Below are positions 34,434-44,099 of a DNA stretch of 64,000 bases, piece after piece. This stretch comes from Erythrobacter insulae (GTDB taxonomy: Bacteria; Pseudomonadota; Alphaproteobacteria; Sphingomonadales; Sphingomonadaceae). Each line of letters starts with the position of its first letter. Position 1 is the stretch's first letter. The stretch is taken from the NCBI RefSeq assembly GCF_007004095.1, contig NZ_VHJK01000001.1, forward strand, positions 62,001-126,000, given 5' to 3'. The notes under the pieces were generated by a model. That model was not told the DNA's origin. It did not search any database and saw only the letters and a program-made list of their open reading frames with translations. Made by a program: the position numbers and the translations under genes.

Positions 34434-35786
34434 ATGAGCATCACCCGCATATTGATCGCCAATCGCGGCGAAATTGCGCTGCGCATTCACCGTGCAGCGC
34501 ATGAGATGGGCATTGAAACGGTGGCCGTTCACTCCACCGCCGATGCCGATGCCATGCACGTTCGGTTGGCTGACCATGCCGTTTGTATTGGTCCGCCCGC
34601 AGCGACAGACAGCTATTTGAATGTCGCCAACATCATTTCTGCCGCAGAAGTCGCGCAGTGTGATGCGATCCATCCGGGCTATGGCTTTCTGTCGGAAAAT
34701 GCCAAATTTGCCGACATAGTCGAGGCGCATGACATCAAATGGATCGGGCCAAAACCCGAACATATCCGTACAATGGGCGACAAGGTCGAGGCCAAACGAA
34801 GCGCAGGCGCGCTTGGTCTGCCGCTGGTCCCCGGTTCGGATGGCGCGGTCTCTGATCCCGAGGAAGGCAAGAGAATCGCCGCTGAAATCGGGTATCCGGT
34901 GATTATCAAAGCGGCCAGCGGCGGCGGCGGGCGCGGCATGAAAGTCTGCGAAAGCGAAGATAAGCTTGCAGCATTGATGCAGGCCGCCGGTAACGAAGCC
35001 AAATCGGCGTTTGGTGATGCCACAGTCTATATCGAGAAATATCTCGGCAATCCGCGCCACATCGAATTTCAGGTGTTTGGCGATGGCAACGGCAATGCAA
35101 TCCATCTGGGAGAGCGTGACTGCTCGCTGCAACGCCGCCACCAAAAGGTTCTGGAAGAGGCACCCTCGCCCGTCATCAGCCATGATGAACGGATGCGGAT
35201 GGGCGAGATTTGTTCAAAAGCGATGCGCGATATGGCCTATCGCGGTGCCGGCACAATCGAATTCCTGTGGGAAAACGGCGAGTTTTATTTCATCGAAATG
35301 AACACCCGGCTTCAGGTTGAGCATCCCGTTACCGAGGCGATCACGGGCGTTGATCTGGTGCGTGAACAAATCCGCATTGCTGCGGGTAAGCCGCTTTCTG
35401 TCTCTCAGGAAGAACTGGAATTTAAAGGCCACGCGATCGAATGCCGGATCAATGCCGAGGATCCGTTCAATTTCACACCATCACCCGGCAAGGTGACGTA
35501 TTATCACCCCGCAGGCGGTATGCATGTCCGCGTCGATAGCGGGCTATATGCGGGCTATTCCATCCCGCCCTATTACGACAGCATGATTGCCAAACTGATC
35601 GTCTATGGCCGCAATCGCGAAGGCTGTATTATGCGCCTGCGCCGCGCGCTAGAAGAGATGGTGGTTGAAGGCGTAAAAACCAACATTCCGTTGCATCAGG
35701 AACTGCTGCGTCAGAATGATGTGTTGGAAGGCGATTACACCATCAAATGGCTCGAAGATTGGCTGGAAAAGCGCGAAGCTGAGTAA
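34434..35786 (+). CDS. accC: Acetyl-CoA carboxylase, biotin carboxylase subunit
   Basis: This 450-residue ATP-grasp enzyme carboxylates biotin on AccB. Visible features are [19 protein letters not shown] at the start, [15 protein letters not shown], the glycine-rich loop [32 protein letters not shown], and [16 protein letters not shown] with the catalytic Arg and Glu. The length is normal. It follows accB by six bases. Confidence 0.98.
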   Translation: MSITRILIANRGEIALRIHRAAHEMGIETVAVHSTADADAMHVRLADHAVCIGPPAATDSYLNVANIISAAEVAQCDAIHPGYGFLSENAKFADIVEAHDIKWIGPKPEHIRTMGDKVEAKRSAGALGLPLVPGSDGAVSDPEEGKRIAAEIGYPVIIKAASGGGGRGMKVCESEDKLAALMQAAGNEAKSAFGDATVYIEKYLGNPRHIEFQVFGDGNGNAIHLGERDCSLQRRHQKVLEEAPSPVISHDERMRMGEICSKAMRDMAYRGAGTIEFLWENGEFYFIEMNTRLQVEHPVTEAITGVDLVREQIRIAAGKPLSVSQEELEFKGHAIECRINAEDPFNFTPSPGKVTYYHPAGGMHVRVDSGLYAGYSIPPYYDSMIAKLIVYGRNREGCIMRLRRALEEMVVEGVKTNIPLHQELLRQNDVLEGDYTIKWLEDWLEKREAE

Positions 35787-35820
35787 GTGCGGAGATCGCG
35801 CGCGCGGTCAATTCTGTGAC

Positions 35821-35842
35821 AACGCGATCGAAACGCGATCGA
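35821..35842. repeat. Exact tandem pair of an 11-mer
   Basis: AACGCGATCGA occurs twice in immediate succession between accC and ndh. Each copy contains the palindrome CGATCG. It may be a regulator site or a chance duplication. Confidence 0.5.
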
Positions 35843-36042
35843 CATACACAACATTTTTTTCGCTATCACTGGAAAATCGATCCGAGCGGCAAGCGCTTGA
35901 TGAATGGTTTTGACGCTGCTGAAATCGTAGATGCTGGCATAATTGTACCAGTGATCGATTTCTTCGGCCCTATTGAGAAATTCGGCTAAACAGTCTCAAG
36001 AAAAGTTATGCGGGCACCAATGCGCGCGATAATCATTGAGCT

Positions 36043-37455
36043 ATGGTGAAAAACGAAAATATTCTTGATGCCGAGGCAGGCACAGTGATGCAGGAAAAGC
36101 CAATTCTTGCTGTCCCGGTGGATGCTCGGCTTGAGCAATCCAGCACCCCTCGCAAGACGCAGATCGTCGTCGTTGGCGGCGGGGCTGGCGGGCTTGAACT
36201 TGTGCGCAAACTCGGCGCGAAGTTCGGGCGGAAACATTACGACATCATTCTGGTCGACAAGAATCTGTCGCACATCTGGAAACCGCTTTTGCATGAAGTG
36301 GCAGCCGGATCGCTTGACGCCAACCTCGATGAAGTCGGATATCGCGGGCACTGTTATCGCTGGGGCTATCGCTTTTTTCAGGGAAGCCTGGACGGAATAG
36401 ACCGCGAAACTCGCACGATCAGCCTGGCACCCGTGCATGATGATGATGGCAAGGAAGTGATCGCCGGGCACACGATCCGTTACGATTATCTTGTTCTGGC
36501 TGTTGGTTCGATTTCAAATGATTTCGGCGTACCTGGCGTCAAAGACCACTGCATCTATCTCGATTCGCGCGAGCAGGCCGATATTTTCCGCACCAAATTG
36601 CTCAACAATTGCCTGCGCGTAAGCCGCGCGATGATGGCCAATCCCGGTGCGGATGAACAGGTCAAAGTCGCCATTATCGGCGCCGGTGCAACGGGCGTTG
36701 AGCTGGCCGCCGAGCTGTATAATGCAGCAGGAGCGCTGCGGCATTACGGCCTTGAAGTGTTTGACGAAAGCCGCCTGAAAGTCACCCTGCTCGAAGCGGG
36801 GCCGCGCATTTTGCCTGCGTTGCCTGAAAAACTATCAGCGGCGGCGCGCCACGAGCTTAATGTGCTGGGCGTCGTCGTGAAAACAGAGACGCAAGTGATC
36901 GAAGCGCGGCCGCGCACCTTGATCACAAGCGCGGGTGAGACAATTGATGCCGATCTGATTGTATGGGCCGCTGGCGTCAAAGGGGCAGACATGCTCGCGG
37001 AACTCGGGCTGGAAACCAATCGCCGCAATCAAATCCTGGTCCACGGCACCATGCAGACGCTCGATGACGATCGGATTTTTGCGTTGGGCGATTGCGCATC
37101 TTACACGCCCGATGGCGCAGAAATGCCCATCCCGCCCCGCGCTCAGGCCGCGCATCAGATGGCAAGCACCGTGTTCGACAATATTGTGCGCTCAATCAAA
37201 AACAGGCCGCTCAAAACCTTCGTATACCAAGACAAAGGGTCGCTGATCTCACTCAGCCGTTTTTCAACGGTAGGGAGCTTGATGGGGAACCTTGTGGGCG
37301 GATCTTTGGCCGTTGAGGGCAGAATGGCGCGGCTTATCTATACCTCGCTCTATCGCCTGCACCTGCTTGGGATTCACGGCTGGATGAAGGGATTATTCCT
37401 GATGGCAATCGGCCGCGTGAACCGTATCGTTCGGCCACGGCTTAAGCTGCACTGA
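36043..37455 (+). CDS. ndh: Type II NADH:quinone oxidoreductase (FAD-dependent)
   Basis: This 470-residue protein has two Rossmann motifs: VVVGGGAGGLELVRKLG at about 42-58 for FAD, and AIIGAGATGVELAAELYNAAG at about 208-228 for NAD (motif given as two parts, AIIGAGATG and VELAAEL). IFALGDCAS binds FAD near the C-terminus. The final 60 residues are hydrophobic and basic, suiting membrane attachment. It feeds electrons from NADH to quinone without pumping protons. About 40 residues precede the first motif; a start at GTG 36085 or ATG 36088 is possible. It stands alone. Confidence 0.92.
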   Translation: MVKNENILDAEAGTVMQEKPILAVPVDARLEQSSTPRKTQIVVVGGGAGGLELVRKLGAKFGRKHYDIILVDKNLSHIWKPLLHEVAAGSLDANLDEVGYRGHCYRWGYRFFQGSLDGIDRETRTISLAPVHDDDGKEVIAGHTIRYDYLVLAVGSISNDFGVPGVKDHCIYLDSREQADIFRTKLLNNCLRVSRAMMANPGADEQVKVAIIGAGATGVELAAELYNAAGALRHYGLEVFDESRLKVTLLEAGPRILPALPEKLSAAARHELNVLGVVVKTETQVIEARPRTLITSAGETIDADLIVWAAGVKGADMLAELGLETNRRNQILVHGTMQTLDDDRIFALGDCASYTPDGAEMPIPPRAQAAHQMASTVFDNIVRSIKNRPLKTFVYQDKGSLISLSRFSTVGSLMGNLVGGSLAVEGRMARLIYTSLYRLHLLGIHGWMKGLFLMAIGRVNRIVRPRLKLH

Positions 37456-37541
37456 TCTTTCGTGCGCCATCCATCCGGCAGCAGAAAACCGCAGCAAATG
37501 GGAATTTTTTCGGATTATTTTGAGATGAAACCCGGCTTCGC

Positions 37542-38003
37542 TTAGAGCGGAACACCGGGCATATGTTTGGATGTCCGGATCGTCAAAGAGGTTTTCACAC
37601 TCTCGACATTGGGCGCAGGCGTCAGTTTACCGGTCAGGAATTCCTGAAAACTTTGAAGGTCTTGGCTAACGATTTTGAGAATAAAGTCGATCTCGCCATT
37701 CAGCATATGGCACTCGCGCACTTCGGCAAGATTGGCCATGTGATCCTCAAATTCGCGCAGTGCGCTTTCCGCCTGACTTTTCAGGCTGACCATCGCAAAC
37801 ACGGTGATCGCAAATCCCAGCTTCGAAGGGTCAAGATCGGCGTGATAGCCGCGGATAACGCCCTCTTCCTCGAGCCCGCGCACGCGCCGTAAACAGGGCG
37901 GCGCTGTCAATCCTACTCGCTGCGCCAGTTCGACATTGGTAACACGCCCTTCGGCCTGCAATTCAGACAACAGCCGTTTGTCGATCTCGTCCAGATTCGC
38001 CAT
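37542..38003 (-). CDS. Lrp/AsnC family transcriptional regulator
   Basis: This 153-residue protein has an N-terminal winged helix (DEIDKRLLSELQAEGRVTN, then ELAQRVGLTAPPCLRRVRGL) and a C-terminal RAM domain (GFAITVFAMVSLK, VRECHMLNGEIDFILKIV). These proteins respond to amino acids. It is divergent from the kinase-like gene at 38250 across an AT-rich gap of about 246 bases containing the palindrome ATGATCAT near 38063, a possible self-regulation site. Confidence 0.93.
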   Translation of the reverse strand: MANLDEIDKRLLSELQAEGRVTNVELAQRVGLTAPPCLRRVRGLEEEGVIRGYHADLDPSKLGFAITVFAMVSLKSQAESALREFEDHMANLAEVRECHMLNGEIDFILKIVSQDLQSFQEFLTGKLTPAPNVESVKTSLTIRTSKHMPGVPL

Positions 38004-38249
38004 GGTTGCACACTCCCCGATGTGTAAGCCGCCAAAACAATCTGGCCTGCTTATGTAATAATGATCATGCGAAACAACATGCCTGCAACGGCACGCGCTT
38101 ATATAATAATATTAGGTCTGCCAGCAATTGTCCCGCTTTGCAACGCAGTGTGAGTGTGCACCTGTAACATTTGTAGCATGGTGTAAGGGCATAGACTGGA
38201 TTCGCTATGCCCGATCCATTGCGCGCGATTTCAGATTGAAGGAGCCTTG

Positions 38250-40058
38250 ATGTTTTTTGATGACCGCCTCGCAACTGTGCTGCGTCAACGCACCACGAGC
38301 GAAGCGGGCGCACGCACGCAATTCAGGCAATTGCTGGACATTCTGGGCAACCGCAAATTCGCACCACAAGATGACCGCTCGGCCAGCTTGATCGCTGCTG
38401 CGTGGATGCGCATGGATGCGCTGGCAGAGGAGCTTCCAGCAGCAGACAGAGCCGCGATGATCCGGGAAACGGGATGGCGGTTCCGCAGCCCCGATCTCGC
38501 AGCGCATCTGGCCGATCATGAACCCGAAGTCGCCTCCGCGGCGCTTAATCGGGCGCAGTTATCGGCAGAAGATTGGGAGACACTGATCCCGCGTCTGCCG
38601 GTTCGCGCTCGCGGTTTCCTGCGCCTCCGCAGGGATTTACCGGTCGATACTGATGTCCTGCTCGAACGGCTTGGAATTCATGATCGCGGGCTTCCGTCAC
38701 CGTCTGCGCCTGTCAAAGACACAGATGCAGGCGAAAACGAACCCATTGCCAATATCCCGGTCGAAATCGAACAGGCCCAAAGCGGCAGCTTTGAACAAGA
38801 CGAACTATCACCAATCCATGACCCGGCACAAACGGGTGCTGCGAACGCAATGCCCCCTTTTGATGCGAATGATACCGGACGCAGCGAGATTTCCGCTCTG
38901 GTCGAACGGATTGCGCAGTTTCGCAGGACCCGCGAATCCACACCGATGGATGCTGAACGTTCGCCAAAGCTGCCATTGGGTCTTGATGAAAGTCACGCTG
39001 CGGGCGTGCGGCGCATTACAGCTTTCGGATTTACCGCCGATCCTGCCGGACGGATTGAATGGGCAGAAACAGAAGCGGCCGCGATGGTCATCGGAACTCG
39101 CCTTGTGCCGTTACCCATATTGGGAAGCCGCGATAGCGAAAGCCCGCTAGAGCGCTCTTTCTACAGGCGGCTGCCGATAACGCAGGCGACTTTCGAGATG
39201 AGAGGCGCCGATGCGGTGGCCGGTGAATGGATTGTAGATGCGCAGCCCAGCTTTACCGATGATGGCAGTTTTTCCGGCTATATCGGCCGGTTTCGCAGAC
39301 CGGCATTTGATCATTCCGCTGCATCGGGCCCGGCGGCTCGTGAAGCTGACCGAATCCGCCAATTGCTGCATGAATTGCGCACACCCGTAACCGCGGTTCA
39401 GGGATACGCCGAGGTCATTCAACAGCAATTGTTTGGCCCGGCTCCGCACGATTACCGCGCACTGGCCGCTGCGATTGCCGCAGATGCGGCACGGATCCTA
39501 TCCGGTTTTGAAGAGCTCGACCGGCTGGCAAAGCTGGAAACGGGTGCCATGGTTATGGAGCCCGGCGAAGCCGATCTGTCCGCTCTGGCTTATGCGACCA
39601 GCAATCAGCTTGGCCAGGTGCTCAGCGCGAGGATGGCCGGCATTGATTTTGAGGATGAGCCCGAGGGCCCGATTTTCATCGCGCTGCATACAGACGACGC
39701 CGAATCGCTGTTGTGGCGTTTACTGGCGACACTCGGTGGAAGCTGCGCGTCCGGTGAGATGTTGATCGCAGCATTGGAAACTGGCCATAGCGAAGCGCGC
39801 TTGACGTGCGAGCTGCCGGCACAGTTGATGGCAGAAGACGATATCTTTGCCGCTGAAGTGAAACCGATCAGTTCAACAATCAATGCCGGTCTGTTCGGTG
39901 CCGGATTTGCCCTGCGGCTGGCGCGGGCTGAGGCGCAGGCCGCTGGCGGCAAGCTGACCGTAAACGATGACACGTTGACACTTACCCTGCCGCTCTTGAC
40001 CGCCAGACAGGCGCTGCCTAGCCATTCAGAGTGCGATGAACAGGATAATGCGGCCTGA
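38250..40058 (+). CDS. Histidine-kinase-like protein with a degenerate ATPase domain
   Basis: The product has 602 residues from the ATG at 38250 (a TTG one codon earlier is also open). The N-terminal 130 residues are helical and unrecognised, then comes a Ser/Asp-rich acidic linker, a PAS-like region (about 240-355), and a HisKA dimer with His374 in LLHELRTPVTAVQGYAEV. The expected HATPase Asn (N box) and DxGxG (G1) are missing; only a G2-like GAGFALRLARAEAQAAGG remains. It may act as a phosphotransferase or scaffold, or sense a signal without kinase activity. Confidence 0.8.
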   Translation: MFFDDRLATVLRQRTTSEAGARTQFRQLLDILGNRKFAPQDDRSASLIAAAWMRMDALAEELPAADRAAMIRETGWRFRSPDLAAHLADHEPEVASAALNRAQLSAEDWETLIPRLPVRARGFLRLRRDLPVDTDVLLERLGIHDRGLPSPSAPVKDTDAGENEPIANIPVEIEQAQSGSFEQDELSPIHDPAQTGAANAMPPFDANDTGRSEISALVERIAQFRRTRESTPMDAERSPKLPLGLDESHAAGVRRITAFGFTADPAGRIEWAETEAAAMVIGTRLVPLPILGSRDSESPLERSFYRRLPITQATFEMRGADAVAGEWIVDAQPSFTDDGSFSGYIGRFRRPAFDHSAASGPAAREADRIRQLLHELRTPVTAVQGYAEVIQQQLFGPAPHDYRALAAAIAADAARILSGFEELDRLAKLETGAMVMEPGEADLSALAYATSNQLGQVLSARMAGIDFEDEPEGPIFIALHTDDAESLLWRLLATLGGSCASGEMLIAALETGHSEARLTCELPAQLMAEDDIFAAEVKPISSTINAGLFGAGFALRLARAEAQAAGGKLTVNDDTLTLTLPLLTARQALPSHSECDEQDNAA

Positions 40059-40129
40059 TTACCGCGCGCTGACCAGTTTCCACGCGCTGTATGCTCCTGT
40101 GCAGCGATCATTCTCAGGGTGTTTTTGAC

Positions 40130-41131
40130 ATGGCCAAACGCTCTATGCTGGCCCCGCCACCGGGAAATGCGCCCGCCAATTTTGCGAGTGATTTTGGACA
40201 GCGCGTTCTGTTGACGGTTGATACCGAGGAAGAATTTGACTGGGCCGCTCCGTTCAGCCGCGATGATCATGGCCTTCAACACACCGGCCAGCTGGCGCGG
40301 TTTCAAAGCGTATGCGAGGAATTGGGCGCGCATCCGGTCTATCTGGTCGACTGGCCGATAGCGCATGATGGGCGGGCGGTTGAAATCATCGGGGATGCAC
40401 TGCGCCGCAAAACGGCGTCGATTGGGATGCAGCTGCATGGCTGGGTCAATCCGCCATTCGATGAAGCGGTGAACACTCACAATTCTTTTGCCGGTAATCT
40501 TCCGCCTGAACTGGAGGCGGCGAAATTCACCGCTTTGCGCGATCGGATCGAGCACGCGTTTGGCACTGCTCCGGCAATTTACCGTGCGGGCCGCTATGGA
40601 GTCGGTCCCAACACCGCCGATCTGCTTAAGGATAACGGTTTTGCATTGGACACATCGGTCCGGTCATTGTTCGATTATAGCGAACAAGGCGGGCCAGATT
40701 TCACGCACCACCCTGCTGTACCGTACTGGATTGATGACGAAAGCACCGTGCTCGAATTGCCCGTCACCAGCGTATATTGGGGTATGCTGCGCCAACTGGG
40801 CCGGCAGATTCACCGGGCACAGCGCCACATGCCCACATTCTTTGCCGCTTTTTCAAAACTGAGCCTGTTGGAACGCATCGCTCTGACGCCGGAGGGCGTT
40901 ACCGTGGAAGAGGCGCTGCGCGGGATTGATATCGCGCTTGACGACGGGCTTCCTTTGCTCATCCTGTCTTTCCACAGTCCTTCGCTTGCACCGGGCCACA
41001 CGCCATATTCGCGCAGCGACGCCGATGTGGAGCGAATCTATGACTGGTTCCGGCAAATTTACGCCTATCTTGACCGTCGCGGAGTGCGTTCGACGACGCC
41101 AAATGAAATTATTTCCTCAGTAAAACGCTAA
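40130..41131 (+). CDS. Polysaccharide-deacetylase-family protein (WalW-like)
   Basis: The product has 333 residues from the ATG at 40130; an upstream ATG at 40091 would add 13 residues and is less likely. It has the NodB-type TIM-barrel pattern with VLLTVDTEEEFDW (catalytic Asp and acidic cluster), MQLHGWVNPPF, IYRAGRYGVGPNT and LILSFHSPSLAPGHTPY with the C-terminal His. Relatives are annotated WalW in sphingomonads. The substrate, an envelope polysaccharide or glycan, is unknown. Two tRNA genes follow. Confidence 0.85.
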   Translation: MAKRSMLAPPPGNAPANFASDFGQRVLLTVDTEEEFDWAAPFSRDDHGLQHTGQLARFQSVCEELGAHPVYLVDWPIAHDGRAVEIIGDALRRKTASIGMQLHGWVNPPFDEAVNTHNSFAGNLPPELEAAKFTALRDRIEHAFGTAPAIYRAGRYGVGPNTADLLKDNGFALDTSVRSLFDYSEQGGPDFTHHPAVPYWIDDESTVLELPVTSVYWGMLRQLGRQIHRAQRHMPTFFAAFSKLSLLERIALTPEGVTVEEALRGIDIALDDGLPLLILSFHSPSLAPGHTPYSRSDADVERIYDWFRQIYAYLDRRGVRSTTPNEIISSVKR

Positions 41132-41217
41132 TTTCCTGAAAAGTTGTGCGCTTCGTACTTGTGTCTGTCGATATGCCGCTGTAGTGGCCTTCCTCGTTCG
41201 CGCAGCCGAAACCATTT

Positions 41218-41293
41218 GGGCCTGTAGCTCAGCGGTTAGAGCTGGCCGCTCATAACGGCTAGGTCGCGGGTTCGAATCCTGCCGGGCCCACCA
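41218..41293 (+). tRNA. tRNA-Ile2 (anticodon CAT, expected lysidine)
   Basis: At 76 bases with encoded CCA, acceptor GGGCCTG pairs with CGGGCCC, including C4-G69 and C5-G68, pairs reported as determinants for the lysidine-forming enzyme TilS. The anticodon arm GGCCG-CTCATAA-CGGCT exposes CAT. Overall it resembles E. coli ileX rather than elongator tRNA-Met. It should read AUA codons once C34 is modified. Confidence 0.85.
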
Positions 41294-41328
41294 AACCTTT
41301 TGGGGCTCGCGGGCGAAGAGATGTATGT

Positions 41329-41405
41329 CGGGGAGTGGCGCAGCCAGGTAGCGCACCTGTTTTGGGTACAGGGGGTCGGAGGTTCGAATCCTCTCTCCCC
41401 GACCA
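41329..41405 (+). tRNA. tRNA-Pro (anticodon TGG)
   Basis: At 77 bases with encoded CCA, acceptor CGGGGAG pairs with CTCCCCG. The anticodon arm CCTGT-TTTGGGT-ACAGG exposes TGG. It starts 35 bases after tRNA-Ile2 and is probably on the same transcript. Confidence 0.96.
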
Positions 41406-41492
41406 TCTCTTGAAATTCCGCCAGATGGGTTGAGTGTTGCCAGTAACTGGCCCGGCCCGTTTGCGCCTCGATCACGCAACGCTTTATCGCGC

Positions 41493-42629
41493 CTATTCGG
41501 CTGGCTGCGGCAATCCGGTTTCTGGATCGGCAATCTCTTCGTTGTCCTTGGCTGCCTTTACCCGCGCGCGATCGCGCCGGTGCAGCAGGAAGAATGTAAG
41601 AGCCGCGCCGACAAGCGGCAGATAGAAATGCATAAGCCGCCACGTGCTCATAGCAGGCACGACAACGCCAATCGCGACAAATGGTGCGAACAACAGCAGA
41701 AACGCCGCCTCAGCCCCGCCAGCGCCGCCTGGAGTGGGTACGATTGAGCTGATGGTCTGCACCAGCCATTGCAGCAGCCAAAACAGCGCAGGCTGCCATT
41801 CAACGCCAAATGCGAGCAATATCAGCCCGGCGATGGAGAAACGCACCAACCATTGGAGCGCGGAAAATCCAAGATTGATCAGCGCCAACCATTTGCCCTG
41901 ACGAAAGACGCTGGCCCAATCGCGAGCAATTTGCGCCACATGGGACTTGATCCGGTTGATCAGCCGGGCGGTCCATTCGCGCACCCGGCGGCCCATAACG
42001 CCCGCCCCGATTAAAGCAGCAATTGCCGCGATCGCCAGCAAGACGCACAGGACAATCATACTGGCCGTGCGCAAAGTCCCATCCAGCCGCGCGAGGATCA
42101 GCGGATCAGAGCCGATAAATTCGAACATCGCATAACCGGTAATGCCAAGGCACAGCGCAACTATCGCGAGGGTGATGAAAGTGTCCTCTGCCGCCTGAAA
42201 TGAGATCAGCGTGATAGAACGGCGCGAATCAACCCCCTCCCCCATCAGGAACAACAATTTGATTGGCATACCGCCGGTAGAAGACGGCGTGACCGAATTG
42301 GCCACCATCGTTCCGGTGATGACTTTCAAAGCTTTGCGAAAACCGAATTCCAGATCGAGAAACCGCGCCCACAGTGCCAGACGCATGGAATTGGCAATCA
42401 TCGGCACGAATACGAGCAGAGCGACCAGACCCAGAAGATTCGGTTCTTTAAGCTTCTCGCTCAGATTGATACCGCCGAGCGCATAGATGAGCACGGCCAC
42501 ATTGCCGAGCGCAACAATCGGCAGGATCGACAGAGCAATCGTCAGCGTGCGGCGCGGCATGTTGCGCCAGTGGCTTACAGCGGGGTGATCATCCGCGGCT
42601 TCGGCCTTGGGAGCTGCGTCCTCGCTCAC
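41493..42629 (-). CDS. Flippase-like multi-pass membrane protein (lysylphosphatidylglycerol-synthase TM family)
   Basis: This 378-residue protein has seven or eight predicted TM segments. It carries the conserved SVTPSSTGGMPIKLLFLM and IVPTPGGAGGAEAAFLLLF motifs of the UPF0104 / LPG_synthase_TM family, whose members move or help modify lipid-linked molecules. It overlaps the upstream glycosyltransferase gene by four bases (ATGA), so the pair is translationally coupled and probably makes and exports or flips a glycolipid. The C-terminus is charged and cytoplasmic. Confidence 0.85.
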   Translation of the reverse strand: MSEDAAPKAEAADDHPAVSHWRNMPRRTLTIALSILPIVALGNVAVLIYALGGINLSEKLKEPNLLGLVALLVFVPMIANSMRLALWARFLDLEFGFRKALKVITGTMVANSVTPSSTGGMPIKLLFLMGEGVDSRRSITLISFQAAEDTFITLAIVALCLGITGYAMFEFIGSDPLILARLDGTLRTASMIVLCVLLAIAAIAALIGAGVMGRRVREWTARLINRIKSHVAQIARDWASVFRQGKWLALINLGFSALQWLVRFSIAGLILLAFGVEWQPALFWLLQWLVQTISSIVPTPGGAGGAEAAFLLLFAPFVAIGVVVPAMSTWRLMHFYLPLVGAALTFFLLHRRDRARVKAAKDNEEIADPETGLPQPAE

Positions 42630-43918
42630 GAAAAACTCAATGCGCGTTTAAGCGGTTCGGCAATAGCCCCGTCGCGGCGCGCATCACGCCCTTTCAATGC
42701 TTCGACATATTCGACATTGATGAGCTGTTCGAATGTCTCTTTCCAACGGTTATGCGAATTGGCCAGCTCAACCGAGCGATCTCGCATCGACTGATAATCG
42801 CCGCGCCACACTTTCACGACATTGTTGGCCATCGAGATAAAATCATCAACCGGGCCAAGCAGACCGGTGCCGTCCGGCACGCGTTCGGGCATTGCTCCGC
42901 CAGATACGCCAACAACCGGAAGCCCGGACGCCTGCGCTTCCAGAACGGAAATACCGAATGTCTCATCGGCCATACCGCTCACATAAATGTCGCAAGAGGC
43001 AAGCGCGGTCGCAAGATCCTTTCGGTTGGTCACATAGCCAGGAAATGCGATTGGAAGGCCCTGAGATTGCTCGATCAGGCTTTCACGCAGCTTGCCTTCG
43101 CCCAGCAGAACCATTCCCGCGCCCAAATCCGGTGGAAGGTTTTTGAACATATCGACCAGCGTGTAGGCGCGTTTTTCATTGTCGAGCCGTCCGGCATAGA
43201 TCAGCAGCGGGCCATCACCCTCTGGCAGGCCCACTTTGGCACGGTAATCGGGATCGCGGTGATCGCGTGAGAATTGATCGACATTCACCCCGAGGCCGAG
43301 CAACCCGGTATTCTTTTGCCCGACATTGTTGAGCATCCGCTCTGCTTCGCGATTGAGCGTATAGACGCGGTCAAACCGGTTGTATGTCAACCACGCATAG
43401 AAATAGCCGAGGTTTTTGAAAAACGTCGCCGGATAATGCCCCGACAGGTCTTTCATGACACGGTATATCTGTGCGTTCGGAAAGTCTGTGCGATACCCGG
43501 CAACCAAGGCCGTATCGGGAAACCGCCAACGGTGGCGGATCGCCAGCCATGGCAGCACCCACGGGCACTGGCTCTCGATAATGTTAGGCTGGTATTCGCG
43601 GAGAAGCTCGAACACTTTATCGTTGCGATTGATCCAGCGATAATTGGGGCTGCCCCACACTTGAGGGGCGCCGACTTCGGCAAAGATCGTGCGACCTTCA
43701 ACCGTAATCTTATCTTCTGGTCCGGGCACAATCTGGAGCAGTCGATGATCGGAATGTTCGAGGAAATATTTACGTTTTTCCTTGAGGTAGGTCGAAATGC
43801 CGCCCCCCCCGCTCGCGGACCAGCTTTGGGTTAGGTCGCAGACGAGCATGTTTTCAGGCAAAGCGTTGCCCACGACCGGCGTACTAGCCGAGTAACTGGC
43901 GTGACGGTTTGGCGTCAT
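42626..43918 (-). CDS. Glycosyltransferase family 4 protein coupled to the flippase-like gene
   Basis: The product has 430 residues from the ATG at 43918; a TTG two codons upstream is less likely. The N-terminal half holds QSWSASGGGGISTYLKEKR, a nucleotide-sugar-linked glycine loop. The C-terminal half has IYAGRLDNEKRAYTLVDMF, the ETFGISVLEAQASGLPVVG donor motif with its Glu, and DGTGLLGPVDD. It probably transfers a hexose to a lipid such as diacylglycerol, as many relatives beside flippase-like genes do; this is inference. Four-base overlap with the downstream membrane protein. Confidence 0.88.
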   Translation of the reverse strand: MTPNRHASYSASTPVVGNALPENMLVCDLTQSWSASGGGGISTYLKEKRKYFLEHSDHRLLQIVPGPEDKITVEGRTIFAEVGAPQVWGSPNYRWINRNDKVFELLREYQPNIIESQCPWVLPWLAIRHRWRFPDTALVAGYRTDFPNAQIYRVMKDLSGHYPATFFKNLGYFYAWLTYNRFDRVYTLNREAERMLNNVGQKNTGLLGLGVNVDQFSRDHRDPDYRAKVGLPEGDGPLLIYAGRLDNEKRAYTLVDMFKNLPPDLGAGMVLLGEGKLRESLIEQSQGLPIAFPGYVTNRKDLATALASCDIYVSGMADETFGISVLEAQASGLPVVGVSGGAMPERVPDGTGLLGPVDDFISMANNVVKVWRGDYQSMRDRSVELANSHNRWKETFEQLINVEYVEALKGRDARRDGAIAEPLKRALSFS

Positions 43919-44099
43919 ATGCAACGTCCATCTGCTTTCTGGTTTTGCCTTAGATACGACTGCGTAGGAGCCGCAAGGGATAAAATTGCCGTTTATGCAA
44001 TCGATTGCCCGCGTAAATAGTGGCTAATCGCTACAATTAAAGTCCCCCAATCGGGCCCCATTGGAAACCCTGACCTGAACGCGGCATTACTATCGCGCG

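Noticed and set aside
40091-40129. An upstream ATG giving 13 more residues to the deacetylase-like protein
   Set aside because: The extra residues contain Cys and His unlike the family start, and there is no ribosome site; ATG 40130 is preferred.
41218-41293. Calling the CAT tRNA an elongator or initiator tRNA-Met
   Set aside because: The acceptor has C4-G69 and C5-G68 and the body resembles ileX, which fits the lysidine-modified tRNA-Ile2. It also lacks the initiator features of three G-C pairs in the anticodon stem.
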